NCBI GenBank assembly: GCA_945910005.1
Contig: OX246738.1
Span: 21,168,186 to 21,232,185 of the forward strand
Length of the DNA stretch: 64,000 nucleotides
Direction: 5' to 3'
Origin: Isoperla grammatica
Lineage: Eukaryota; Arthropoda; Insecta; Plecoptera; Perlodidae
Positions 25,956 through 39,200 of this stretch are shown here, one piece after another; within the stretch, counting starts at the first letter, position 1; every line of letters begins with the position of its first letter. Under the pieces are notes generated by a model that ran no database searches, was not told the origin of the DNA, and saw nothing but the letters and a program-made list of their open reading frames with translations. A program made the translations under genes and the position numbers.

Positions 25956-26018
25956 AGCGCAAGACAAATCATTATTGTGTTACTTATCACAATGATCAGT
26001 TCAGAAGTTTGACACGTG
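25954..26018. repeat. Dispersed 65-bp repeat, copy 2
   Basis: Second copy of the 24145-24209 repeat (GCGCAAGACAAATCATTATT ... GTTTGACACGTG). It follows immediately after a (TA)n tract and is followed by another short (AT)n run. Confidence 0.7.
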
Positions 26019-29000
26019 GTCATATATATATATATATACAAACAAACCAAACACATGTTTTCATAGGAGCAGCCGCCTTAACTCATTGATTTCAGGGTTG
26101 GCCATCTGTATACACTACCATACATGTATGTTGTCTTTATTTGCAACAGTTCAAAGTACCACTTTAGCACCTCGTGTTCAAGTCTTTATTAGACAAATCA
26201 AAGAGAACATTGATCACGCCCAACTATGTAGGCCTACAGCGGCTGTGATCGAGCCCGGGAAGTTGACTCAAGCGTTTGCGTGGATTAAACCAGGTACGAG
26301 TGAACGCTACGAATATGTTCTGTTTTCCGGACAGTTTAATCTCCTCGCACTGAAACTTCTCAGCCGTTGCGCTTATAGGTCTCCCCAAAAGGACAATGTC
26401 AGATGCGTCCGCGTAGACCTGTAGAAAACTATCATGGGAATTAAGTGGGATTTACTTTCTAGCGAGTTGTACAATACTAGGCTTGTCGCTAAAGTACCTG
26501 AACCCTTTTCTCTAGATTAAATCTACTGCATACACACAGAACGTTAATTCCAATCAATAACGCCAATTATTGGTAGCCACGCAAATTTTACGTTTTTTTA
26601 AATTGATATCTTGGGAACGTTTCAAGATAATGAAAAGGGGATTCTTATAAGAGATTTTGTTTGAATCAGCTAAATAATTAATTTAAACCCTTTTAAATAT
26701 TGTAACTGTTATGATTGTTATTTCTGTAAGTTCAGTCATTTATAATTCATTCATTCATTCATTCATTCATTCATTCATTAATTAACTAATTAAAAACAAC
26801 AATATATATTATATACGTATTAATAAACAAGACAGATACAAAACCAAATCTCGCGTATCAATCACTTTTCCAATATTTTGAAGCCTTTAAAAAAAAAACG
26901 TTAATTGCAATAGTTAAGAAGTAGGCAACGTAAAAGTAAGAAGTTGCTACGGTTGCTATTTTGCAATTGACAAATAAACCGTGCGTACGTTTTAGATGTT
27001 TAGTTGACTCTTAACAACAATAACGTGGCTAGTAGCGTCATGTGTTGCTAGACGCGTCGTTGGCTCTGCGCTTTTACTCCTGCTTCCTGTTCAGAAGGCT
27101 CAAGTCCGGGCTAGGGATGGGAGTTTTTAACTTCTGGATTTGAGTATATATATCCATTGCGGTGAGCTTGGAGCCGTCATATCAAATTAACAACACACAT
27201 AATAAACGGTATAACATCCCTAACTTAAAATCAGTTTACTCGTTACTGAGTTGGTAGACTTTAAATATCTATGGATTTATTTCTGTAAATACTGATAAAA
27301 TTCGGTGTAATTAGGACTGTGCTTTTGTCTTTGTATATTACACACATAATTATGTTCTAACTTCTAACGTTCTTCAAGGGTAACGGCAACAATGTGTTAT
27401 ATCCCCATTAATCGGCGAGAAAGTCAACATAATACGTTATTCATTTTCAAAGTTTTTACTTACGATATGGGCAATGATCATAATAGAAAAGCAAATGTAA
27501 CTAATGCATGTCATATATGTAACACTCATTTCTAAATATAAATTTGACGGGTTCGGTTCTAAAAAAAAAATTAACGTAATCGTTAACATTTACTGTGTAC
27601 ACATTGTACAACACCGCAGTGCTGCTCAAACGAAGAATCTCGCAATCAATTATCACCCAGCCCCTTTAGACACAAACTATTCTCGTGCTCACTCTAAACT
27701 CTATTGAACTTGTCCTCGTAGCCAACTCTCACCCAAGTTTATCGAGTTTCATTTCACTGACTATAGAGGACAACTATCAAACATGCTCAGTTAGCGCTTG
27801 AACGATCGTAATACCTGGTATTCCCGTCGTAGTACTTAAAATGGGTCACTGAAGTAGTATACACATTTATGGTAGAATTCGTTGTTATGAAATAAATATA
27901 TGTTTATAAGCAAGGCATCAAATGAATACCAGGTATACCACTGAATACATTTCATTTCTCAAATAGTCTGGCAATGCTTCATTTACCCCAAGTTTATTCA
28001 AACATATTCCGCTATTTTCCGACGACGATCTTATGAAGTAAGTCACCCTCGTCTTGTGCAAAGTTTTATGAACGCGCACAAAGTATTTGTGTTACACAAC
28101 TAAAGATTTGTTCTTTGTTCCCCGACACCGCTTTAAAGTAGAAGTGGAGTGGGCGTAGCCACAGTGAGACGCAAGTAGCGGAGGAAGAGAAACATTGCTA
28201 GCTAGTCAAGGAAACGCCGTTGATTAGTGCCACACCTAGGCGAACATCGTCAATAAATTTATTTTAGACGAAGTTATTAAAACACTAGAAGTACAGAATG
28301 CCACGAACGTAAATGTAATATTCATCGTACTTCAAAGACAAACCGTGTATAGTTTCGTCATTGTTAACCTGCAATGTCATCATCGATTATGTAATAGTAT
28401 AGTGACATGTGTTACAACTTACCAGCCGAAATGTAATTGTAACTCGTTCTGATGCCTCTAGTATTGTCGCGTATGTTGGTAGGCGTTGTTTAGGCACATT
28501 CCAAGCAAGGCTCGTGCACTCCATGCAGTGGACAGTAAAAAGCAGGTGCTGGGAAATCCCGCGGTGAATTTAGTTGAAACAGACCGCGAGGAGCGACCGT
28601 CTCTTCTGAGAATTTTACAGGTCACATTGCTTGTTAAAACGTGACGGAACTTTACAATGTGAGCCATCTCAATTTTGTAGTTTTGCGATCGTGTTATTTG
28701 TTTTCTCGTTAATCTGAATGGAATGGTTCGAATATCGTGACATAATGTGTCTTCCACACTTCGATGAGCAAATGTAAATAGTGGGTGCACCACTTCCACT
28801 CAGTTGTACTATGCCCAGTGTTAAGCCACAGTTCATAGTTATAACAGCGCTAGACTTTGTCTCTTAACTTCAGTGAATGGACAGAAGAAAACGCGTTTTG
28901 AGGAAATCGTAAATCGTCATATTTCTGTATAAAACACGAATTTTAATTCTAAACCAACGAAGTTGTTGAGTGATTAGTTTTTTGCGTGAGAAAACTGAAA

Positions 29001-29500
29001 CACTAAATATAACGCTTTTGTGTGAAGGTATAATTCACGTTCTGTTCGCTTTCATCCAGTAACATGGAAAGATCCCAAAGCTCTTAGCGCAATACATGTT
29101 ATATGCTGGGTTGTCAGTCATTCGTAAAACGAGTAGTAAATCAACTCCACTATAACCAATTCAGTAGAATGCTTTTGTTGCACATACTCCTCAAACATGC
29201 TGTGTTCTTAGGTGTTGTATTCAACAAGTAAGCTAATTACTTCTATTGTTCAGACTTAATCAGACACACATAATTGGTAAATAATATGTTTGTTTTTGTC
29301 TAGATTTACTCATTTAACACCCAGTAATATTTAAACAAGTGATTACAACACCGGGTTTAATATGTTTAGCAGTAGAAAGGTGTTCGCGTGGTTGGAGGCT
29401 ACTGTAACTGTAAGGGATTTAATTACAAACGATTTATTGTACGATGTAAAGTCAATTTACTATAAAATGAAGCTGCTTAGCTCGGTGCTACAGAACTACA
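26019..29500. other. Noncoding DNA, no gene recognised
   Basis: Contains a short (AT)n run (26022-26037) and an (ATTC)n microsatellite (about 26745-26780). The ORF at 26086-26424 (112 codons) and that at 28458-28799 on the - strand show no recognisable domain. No splice-supported exon is seen. Confidence 0.55.
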
Positions 29501-29947
29501 GAACGAGGTTCTAATCGAGAGGTCGCTACCGCACGAGGTTTTAATCGAGAGGTCGCTATCGCACGAGGTTCTAATCGAGAGGTCGCTATCGCACGAGGTT
29601 CTAATCGAGAGGTCGCTACCGCACGAGGTTTTAATCGAGAGGTCGCTATCGCACGAGGTTCTAATCGAGAGGTCGCTATCGCACGAGGTTCTAATCGAGA
29701 GGTCGCTATCGCACGAGGCTCTAATCGAGAGGTCGCTATCTCACGAGGTTCTAATCGAGAGGTCGCTATCGCACGAGGTTCTAATCGAGAGGTCGCTATC
29801 GCACGAGGTTCTAATCGAGAGGTCGCTACCGCACGAGGTTCTAATCGAGAGTTCTCTATCGCACGAGGTTCTAATCGAGAGGTCGCTATCGCACGAGGTT
29901 CTAATCGAGAGGTCGCTATCGCACGAGGTTCTAATCGATAGGTCGCT
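29501..29947. repeat. 30-bp minisatellite, 15 copies
   Basis: Unit GCACGAGGTTCTAATCGAGA followed by GGTCGCTATC, repeated exactly every 30 nt from 29505 to 29925. Variants are TACC/TATC, TTTTAATC and one GTTCTCTATC. Because 30 is a multiple of three, the - strand stays open and reads a decapeptide repeat SDLSIRTSCD; with no other evidence I treat this as noncoding. Confidence 0.97.
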
Positions 29948-32900
29948 GTTTTGAGTCACCCACTGGCGATTCTGAGCGGATTCTCTTCCAAAGTGTGTTT
30001 GAGAAGGCAACTGCTGGAATGGAGTCTTACTAATGGCCCTGAAATGTGTTTTCTGATCTAATCAAATAACACAATACGGCTAATTAACGCCCGGAGTGTA
30101 GCAAGTTGCCACGCCAGATTCTCTATGAAAAGTTTATTTTATTAATTTTATTGTTTTGCCAATATCCATGGATACATTTTAAATCATTCTTATTTTATTC
30201 TTAGTAAATTAAAACTAGTTATTCTTCTAAATGTGTGTTATTAATATTATTATTATTATGGGTACTCCAATTATAATTTTTTGGTTATGGCAATTGAATT
30301 ATTACTAATTAATAATATGGTATCACAAATCAGTTTGCGGGACCTAATTGGTAATTGTTGTCTCAGTAGAGCTAACTGTTATAAACTTTTTGTACGAAAT
30401 GTGTGTGATGATAAACCCTTATCATAAAATTGTGTTAACAATATAATTACCATAATAAATTAATAACATACCCATGATATGAATAGTTTTTCTATTACTA
30501 GTTAATAAGCATTCTGTTCTATAAATGTATGTAAATACAGTTTTAAACTTTTTTTTATATAATAAATAATAATTGTAATGGCCGTTTTCACATTAGTATT
30601 CGTTTACTTTAAGAGAAAAAATTTCTGTGCACAAAAAAACAGGCAAAATGTTGTAACCACGACTTTGTTAAGTGTTAGTGTATAATATGATTTTTGGAGC
30701 AGTAAAATAAAACTAGCTAATATCTTCAATTTGATCAATTATTTTAAAAAATACCTCGGTTTTAATCGTTTTATGGACTGCAATTTGTGTATCGTTTAGC
30801 TGAATTGCTCTTCATTATTTGTACTTAAACACAACAAACTAAATGCTTTAATTAAAAACATAATTTTCTTCTCAGTAAAATGAACTAGACTGGTCAACAT
30901 TGGAAGGGAGAAATATGGCGCATATAAAGGATGTATGGTTTTGGTTTACGTTGTACGAAATAGGTTCTCCTTAGAAAGTAAAATGTTGCTGCTATAAAAA
31001 TCTTTTTCAAACTCATTTATTTTTTCTACTTTTTCTCTACTCTCAACCCCCCCCCCCCCCCCTATTCCCTGTGGTATAGCGATTCGAGCACGGATACTCG
31101 TTATAGAAAAAAATAAAGAAATTGTGTTATCTTCATAGCTGTACAAAATGTGTAGCCTTAAAAGTAATGTTATACAATTGCTAAGTAAATTAACAATGTT
31201 TGGATTTAACCAATCAGAACAGAAAGTTAAGTGTAAATGTTAGCTGACGTAACGCGACAACCGCGAAGTTTTGATTGGCGGTCTGGCCTCCAATAGACAC
31301 TAACCACGTCATTGTTATGTTGCCGCGCCGCAACGGGCATTTGTTTTACATACAGACCAAACACCCACTGTACTGGTTAAATCCTGCTACACCTTCCACT
31401 ATCGTCCGATTCAACTTTATTAGAATATTCGTCTTGAACGCAACCTTTTCTCTCATGGTTTATCTGATCGTGAAAAAGTTCATCAACATCCATCCGTTAC
31501 ATATGGTGGGTATATCTGATATTTAAGTATAGACATATTATCATTATTATTATTTTTGACTTTGCTTTTTGGTAATCAAGAAATAGATTGTTTGATTACT
31601 TTTTAACTATGAGTTAGTATTTAAAAATAATCAATAATTATCACAGAGGGATCATTTTAAAGCTATCTAAATTTGTACTATAGTTAAAGATGGTAAATAT
31701 AATTGGCATCTTTAGATAAATGTAGTAGGCTGGAAGCTAATCAAATCCTTATCGAACTGTAGATAGGCAACATGCAAGAATGTTTATTAAATTATAATTG
31801 TAATTGTTCCAAGAGAAATAAGAAGAAGTACTGCCCAAAAGATCTTGTTTTCCTGAAATAGCATAAGAATTAGTTTAATACAATTCTTTGATGTTAATAC
31901 TCAGGTCTGCCTCAATATTTATTTCAGATTACATTCTGCTTCAATATCACTCGTGCAATTCCAAAAACCTTGTAAGTGTTCTTTTGTTTATTCGAATGAT
32001 TTTCATAATTTTTATAGTTTTTCTTCTATTTTTCTCATTTACACTTACATCTTTATTACTACAATCTAAACATCTACTTTTAACATTATTAGATGTAGCT
32101 TTTTGCTTCTTTTTTCGACTAATAGTTTATAAATGTTGACATATTTTGAAATATGCATTCAAACTGATTTTAACACCAATCTTTAAACTTCGTCACCTTT
32201 TCATTCACATTGATCATGAGCATATTTTTAGTTACTAGAAGAGACGAGTAAGAGTCCTCAGCGCTAGTTGCCGAGTCTGAAAGTGTGCATTAGAGGGATG
32301 TATAATGCCCTTGGTTTTAATGAGTATTCCTATTATGAAAGGGTTGGAAGTTTCACGGTACTGGGTTGGAAATGTCAAACAAGGTAAAAAGGAGACACCA
32401 CCTTAATCAGATACTTAATGAGCTGCATAGACTCTTCCCTTGCTTTCTCCGTCACATTCACATACTCTCATAATCCAATCTTCCACGCTTTAAGCTTGCT
32501 TCTCTGTCTTGCCAACTCACTTCATGCGATCATTTCGTTTACTCTGATTTGATATGACGATGATAACTGTACGAAGTGTCGTACGAGTAATTATCAATTT
32601 TTCTTATAATCAATTGTTAAAGATTCGTTAGAGTTATGTTGAAAATGTTATGGTTCTGAAAGCGTTGCTTTAGTTAAGTTTAAACACACGTTTTGTCAGT
32701 TATTATCTTAAATATTCTTGGTTGTTACAGCAGATCAAATTAAATTTTTAACTCTTAATTTCTTGAAATGCGAGCACCCCTCTGCAATATTTAATTAAAT
32801 TTAAATATTTCATGATTTGTTCAATATAAAACATTCGGCAGTATATTTATTGTAAAACACATCTAATAGTTACAGCAAAATTTTTTTTCTGGGAAGTTGT

Positions 32901-34312
32901 TCAAACGAAAATGATCCTCTTGTATTAAAGTCACTTTGTATGTTTGTTTAGTAACACATTACGTAGGAACAGGATACAACAAACTGTACATGTAGCAAAC
33001 AAATAGTGAGCGTGTATTTACAATTAGTAACCACTCATTAATTTCTCTTTAATCTTTTATACTCACCGAGTGTGCTTGTGGTTTTAACTGAACAATTGCC
33101 ACCCTGCATGCTAGACGAGACTACAACTCCGCTAGTGAGCTGGCCGATATCAACTTATCAAGTAAACTAGAACTAACCGCATTGTGTCATAGCTACTTGA
33201 TAAGACGTCGCTTCCCTCTCCTGAGAATGATTGTTCTTTCAATTGTAAGTTACAGGTGAGTGTTTCTCTGTTTGTTACACTAAACTGCATTTTTAATAAT
33301 TTCGTAATCTCAATCCAATGATCGTCTGAAATTACATTTTATGCTTGAAATCAACTTTCTATCCAACAAGAGAGTATGCTTCATATGATGATACCTTTTA
33401 GTGTAGTTGTAGTTTTCATAAATACAATACTTTAAAAAGTAATGAACGCAACTAAAGACATGTACTGATGGTGCCAGTATAATTAAATAAATTGTTAGTA
33501 GTGTTCAAAACTAAAACGTAACGTAGTATTTGCCTTGTCTGTTTTATGGTTGTTATTTCTGGTCGATGACAGCAAACCAAATAAAACTATGCATAAATAT
33601 GTAAATATTTTATTTATTTTTAAGTATTCTCGAGTCTAGATCGAAATATTATTCTATATACTAGGCGTATTTTTTAATGTACATGGAATGTCATTGTTTA
33701 TTTTATACAAGTTTATATTTATTATGAAGTACAGTATTAAAATTAAATAACGAATCTATGAATGTTCTGAATATTTGGTGATAAACCCGTGGTCTCGCGG
33801 TATCTTTGTAAATGTTATGGGAAAGTGTCAGAGAGTTGAGGCGAAGGTAGAAACATTTTCGAAAACAATGAATCGTTTAGTAGTTTTGATGTGCATACTC
33901 ACTAAAAAAAATCCCTATCCAAATTCTATAAAAACATTCATTTGATGTTTCACGTGAACATAATATCATATAAGACAAACATAAAATGCTTTGTTTGATA
34001 GCATTTTTCTTTAAATGACAACTGTCCTTTTTATCTAGACAAGGAAAAATTAAGATATGGGTAATTTATCCTATGAATATACCATAGAACTGTCAAAAAT
34101 ATAAGGAAGACGTCTCTAGATTGAAGAAATGTTGTACGTCAAGACTGAAACGCAGAGAAAAAGTCAGACCTATTCATCAAAGAACAAAAACATAAATCAA
34201 ATGAAACATACCCTAGATTTATTCGGGTTGGGTAAAAGATAATAAAATATTTATCCCGACGTGTTTAAAATTCGTATTCAGCCACTTCGTTTTGAATTCC
34301 GAGCTACTCTCA
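29948..34312. other. AT-rich noncoding DNA, no gene recognised
   Basis: No exon, RNA gene or repeat family is recognised, apart from a C16 run at 31047-31062. ORFs are short and AT-driven. The region around 31200-31420 is less AT-rich but has no family match. Confidence 0.6.
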
Positions 34313-34460
34313 GGTTGGAATTCATAGTCGGCCCCTACACCTAGGGGCACCCATTGTTGCTATGGATTTGTTTTGTTTATGGGAAATAACATGGAAACAA
34401 TTGTAAACCTTAGCAACAATGGGCGCCCCTAGGTGTAGGGGCCGACTATGAATTCCAACC
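34313..34460. mobile_element. Palindromic MITE, copy 2 (148 bp)
   Basis: Same element as at 7659-7805, with the same ends (GGTTGGAATTC...GAATTCCAACC) and more than 90% identity by eye. Flanks are TCA on the left and TTA on the right, so the 3-bp duplication has one mismatch. The centre is in the opposite orientation to copy 1 (TATGGATTTGTTTTG on the + strand). Confidence 0.92.
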
Positions 34461-36107
34461 TTAATGTTTCTCGTGCACAAAACCATGCAATCCGTTTTAA
34501 TATTACATCGGCGGTGCACTTTGCGTTTTATCTATTTCCCCTCGCTGAGAGTTCGTTGAAATGCATCCTACACGGAATCCTTCTGGCTCGTAAGTTGTTT
34601 TATTAATTCAGTATATGATGCGTTTCAAGTTTCAAGGCGATATATTCATCAAAATAGTCAAATTGAAAAAGAAAATAAAAGTTGTTTCAATACATATAAT
34701 GAACATAGCGTTCGGTACCCATTGATATAATAGTTAGTGTTGTTCTCAGGCACTTTACAATTATAATTTACTCAACAACTAATTAAACTGAGAACTTCTT
34801 CACTCATAATTGCGACACTAAAAATTCTAACTTTCATTACTTCGTTCAAAGGAATTAATTACAAGTTATTTGCTTTCAAAAAAATTGCTGAAGTTTGCAA
34901 CGTCAGAGGTAATTGATACCGTCTGCCGGTCTAAGTGAGCCCATTTTTCTTGTGATTCACGGAGGCTGGCGTGGGGTGGTTTGCCCCATCATCTATTACG
35001 TGCGACAACATAGCAGTCACTCACCAATGTAAGTGGTGGGTTGATGGCGGAATGCACCACTCGATGGTTCATAAATAAATCTTTGTTGGTTTCAAGATAT
35101 TGGTTTTAAAGTAATTAAAAATACTGGCAGAATTATTGGCCACATCAAGTTTCATAAAATTAATTATAGTTCATAGGAAACTGGAACTGTGAAGAGCATT
35201 CGGATATAGTTATTGTCACAAGCAATCAAGTATGATCCGTATTATTAAACAAATATAATGGAAAACACAAGTGTATGAAATCGGTAACGTTATACACACT
35301 TTTAATACAGTATTTCTAAATAATTTATTTATATAATATCTATACTAGTTAGTTAGGAAACCGACTTTAAAAATTAAAGCAATGAAATATATAACCATAC
35401 AACATTAAAAGAAATTCCACGACAAAATAATTAAAAAACAAATAAACTAGCTAGATTAATTACTATTATTAAACATTTCAAATGTTTGCAACCACCACAT
35501 CTCTGTTAAAGTGAAATGTTAATGCGTTATAACTTCCTGATACACGGCAATAACTTGATTTGCTTGACAAGTGTGTGGGTACATTGGAATTGAATCTTTT
35601 AACCGATCTCTGGCAGAACCTTAACACAGCGTAGTTGGTTTGTTGTGGTGGCTCGGTTGGGCAGGGGGGGTTGGGGGTTGCAGGGGTTTTGTAAAAATCA
35701 TCTAACTCGTTAGCAGCAACTAATAGCTATACTGTGTGTCATATTCATTATGAAATGTAGCAGAATTTGACACTAATATTGAGTGTGTCCATTGAGTTGT
35801 TCCACAGCAACCTTTTTGATGCTGACGTCAGAGTTAACAAGATTGTCGTGGACTACCACTTTACTTACAATTGATTTGTTCCTACTACGAAATGGTGATC
35901 AATTGGTTTAACTAGTAAATCATGCTAATAAATGTGTTATTTATATCAATGTATGATATTGAAAAAAGTAATTTTTAACAAAGTATTATCTTCCTTATTT
36001 TGTATGAAGTCCCAAACTAAGACAACTTTGTCTTTCGGCCCTCCTAGGAAAAGCTCTCACTGATGTCGATGCACTTCACCCAGAAACTGTTTCGTTCTTG
36101 TTTGCAG
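34461..36107 (+). other. Sequence 5' of the first recognised TIAR exon (intron)
   Basis: This must be intronic at least near 36108, because the exon begins inside a codon after a good acceptor (GTTTCGTTCTTGTTTGCAG). No upstream exon encoding RRM1 or RRM2 was found here. It holds a G-rich stretch near 35660-35680 and otherwise AT-rich DNA. Confidence 0.7.
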
Positions 36108-36288
36108 TGAACACGAAGCCACTGACCTTCGATGAGGTCTACAACCAGTCGAGTCCAACAAACTGTACCGTTTACTGTGGCGGCCTCACTAACGGTCTTA
36201 CAGAAGAGCTTATGCAGAAGACCTTCACCCCGTTCGGCAGCATTCAAGAGATACGCGTATTCAAAGACAAAGGATATGCCTTCGTGAG
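36108..36288 (+). CDS. TIA1: TIAR exon: linker and first half of RRM3
   Basis: The 181-bp exon begins after a pyrimidine-rich tract ending in TTTGCAG. It starts with the last two bases of a split codon, reads [19 protein letters not shown] and continues through RNP2 (TVYCGG), helix 1 ([10 protein letters not shown]) and RNP1 up to KGYAFVR. It ends with AG, the first two bases of an Arg codon, at the strong donor GAG|GTGAGT. The match to TIA1/TIAR RRM3 is close along its whole length, including the conserved [13 protein letters not shown] block before the domain. The RNP1 octamer is interrupted by the following intron between FVR and F. The codon use is GC-richer than the flanking introns, as expected for coding sequence. 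The preceding exon must end in phase 1 and has not been found. Confidence 0.95.
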
Positions 36289-39200
36289 GTGAGTGTCCGC
36301 CCATAAGCTTTAACCACTTGGACTACCTGCACAAGGGGTCAATCAGAAACCGGGGTTTTCATTGTTTTGATGCCTAGATACCACTTGGGGGCTACCCCTA
36401 AACATTTTCACTGGTGCCAATCACACTTTTCTCTCAACATGTCCTTGTATTGAACGTGTTGAAGTCACATATAACGATCACAGCCGACCATAAGGGTCGT
36501 ATGCACAGTCAAGTGTCAAGTTAAGTACAGGATTTGTTGCTATAGAATTGTTTTATTAAAGCCTGTCCGCTCATAGTAGAAACGAAACGTTTAGAGCTAA
36601 TGGCCCATGTTTGTGTATTGTATTGAACCATTATAATCGGCTTGTAAACCAAGATTAACTATAAAGACACGGTTGCCAATTTTATTATAACGGAAGTCGA
36701 AAGAATGTCACCCTTTGAAAGAAAAAGAATTGCAAGGAAATGACAACAGCGCGCTACCTGCTGGCATTTTAAACCCTATTTCACGGTCTATTAGACAAAC
36801 ATTGGTCATCAGCTCTAAACGTTTCATTTCTACTATGAGCGGACAGGCTCATAGTTGGCAGGCACATGCTACTTTCCATAAAAAGAACAAGCTCCACAGC
36901 AACCATAAAAAAATCATATAACTCGACTGTGCATTCCGCCGTAAGTGTTACAGCATACAGTCTAAGGTCAACTTGATCTCCGCCTAGCGGACCTTGAAAA
37001 CAGTCAAGGTCTACTTCATACTGTTGTTTTATACTTTCTGTGTTACAATGATATGATGTGTACCTTGACAATTGTATTACTAATTATTTTTTTCCTCGAT
37101 ATTTCATCAGAACCTTGTATTGTACCATGTTGAGTGTGGTGTTTGTAGTGTACCTCAAGTTTAAATGTTTCACCGTGTGTTTTTTAGTTAAAAGTTAGAA
37201 TTAATAAGCTAGTTCAGGTTAATTGTAAGGGAAGCCATTGTGGCCTTACTTCACCTTTTTCCTCATGAAATAAATACATTTATTATCTTCGCAGGTTCGT
37301 CGTACTCCCAAGGCAGTTGCAGATCATTGAAAATAACAAGTAGATGCGAGATTTTATAAATACAATGATTAAAAGTCTAATAAGATTGTAGTTTTGCCTT
37401 TTTAAACCATTTATCTTTACAGATCACATAATTTGTTTTCCTTGTTTCTCCGAATCGTGGAACGGACTGCGACGATCTGACTTGGGAGTTCGACGAGCCC
37501 CCGCTAGGCGGAGATCAAGTTGACCTTGACAGACAGTAGACTGTAGCGTAGTGCGCAATCTAGCGGGCAGGTATTTACACATGACTATATGCCAAGTCAG
37601 GTACCGCAATAACATTAGCAACGAGAGCCCCCTGTCGTCGTCTCCGCACAATTCACGAGTAAACGTGTGGCAGAGTGTAGCGTGCTTTCTTTTCTATTAT
37701 TTAAACCAGAATAATCTCAGAACTTTAATATTGAGAACTATGTCTATACACACATGCTATTAAGACTCGGGTTCATTTCCTACCTAATGTTAATGCACGT
37801 TACAATTACTCCCTTCCAAAAAGGGGTACACAAAGGCACTCTATGGGCGGGCGAACAACAAATAAACACGAATATGACTGGAACACCCAGAAGAGACTAA
37901 GCTAATACGTCTCTCCAGCAAACGTTTTAACATGATAATAATCGTGAGAAGGAGCCTAACATGTGATGTGATTGGGAAGCTATTGCGTCACGCGCTTTCA
38001 GTGTTGAATTCAGCTATGATCCCTGGGGTGGGGAGGCGGGGGGGGGGGGGGGGGGACGAATCCCCCTCGGGAATTGTCATTCGACCCCCCGGGAATAAAT
38101 TGGCTACCTATAACATAATTTGCTATATATAACATATATAGCTATATGTATAACATAATTTCGAAATGGCACGGAAATATTGCTTTCGAGATTTAATGAG
38201 TAAATAGAGTTTTCTGTGTGTCACAAAAAGTACGTGACAAGAGAGCTGAAACAAGCAGAAAAAAGCAGAGAAGGGCAGGGCTTTTTTAAAATCCGTCTCA
38301 AATTCAACAGGGCATCAAGTGGCCAGCTGTGAATAAACATGTCAACATGGAATATTTACACTTTCACATTTGTTGAACATATTTTTGCGTAAATAGTATT
38401 TTAAATAGTAATTTTGTATGTCAGAACACTTGACAGTTTATTAGTAGAGGTAATGTGGAATCAATGGTGGTTTTGAAAATTGCCCCCCCCCCCCCCGCCC
38501 CCCCTCCTTCAATCGATGTCTATACCTTCGAAATTTGAAATAGAACCGGCCCCTGGGGACAAAACTCTGAATTCAAAACACTGCTCGCTTTTCAAGCGAG
38601 CTCGCGTCTCTTTTAATACAACAGTAAGCGAGTCTCGTTAGTTATCTTAGTTAGTAATATCCCACCCTTGTCACAATGGGCTGCATTCGAGTACGACGAA
38701 ATCCGTCCGTAATTTGAATTGTGCGATTTTAATGATGGAACATGACTGCACACCCAATTATAACGTGCAAGTTGCAAGGTACTCGTTTGCAGTGCCGGAA
38801 GAAGTGCGCCAACATCGGGAATTAGCTTCAATAACAAGACGGATCAGTCTCTACAAACTTTCGAAACGTTTCATCAAAATGTTCCAATTGAAAGAACTCT
38901 GATCCGGACGCATCCACTCGCGTGCTGGCGAACGTGTTAATAGAGTCGGCTGCGATCACTATGGTTTCCGTTGCCGGCTTAGAGTAACACGCAACGTCAT
39001 TCGCTTAGCCGGCGATCACAACACTGGCTATTCATTCGGACGTGGGTAATTATTTACTGTGTAAGCTGCTTCATGTTCGTTGTCTATCGGATTCAATATT
39101 ATTAAACGAGAAAACATTGGGTTTGGGAGATCCATCATATCATACCATCACGGTAAACCAACGGGTACTATTATTTCGGTACGTCCCAGATCTTCACAAT

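Noticed and set aside
25586..26056. Two ORFs of 123 and 81 codons with IYIY stretches
   Set aside because: They are driven by the (TA)n tract and the TIR element; no protein domain.
37285..37345. Possible extra TIAR exon after TTCGCAG (GTTCGTCGTACTCCC...)
   Set aside because: The phase does not match the preceding exon's split Arg codon with RRM3 continuation, and the true continuation is found at 49005.
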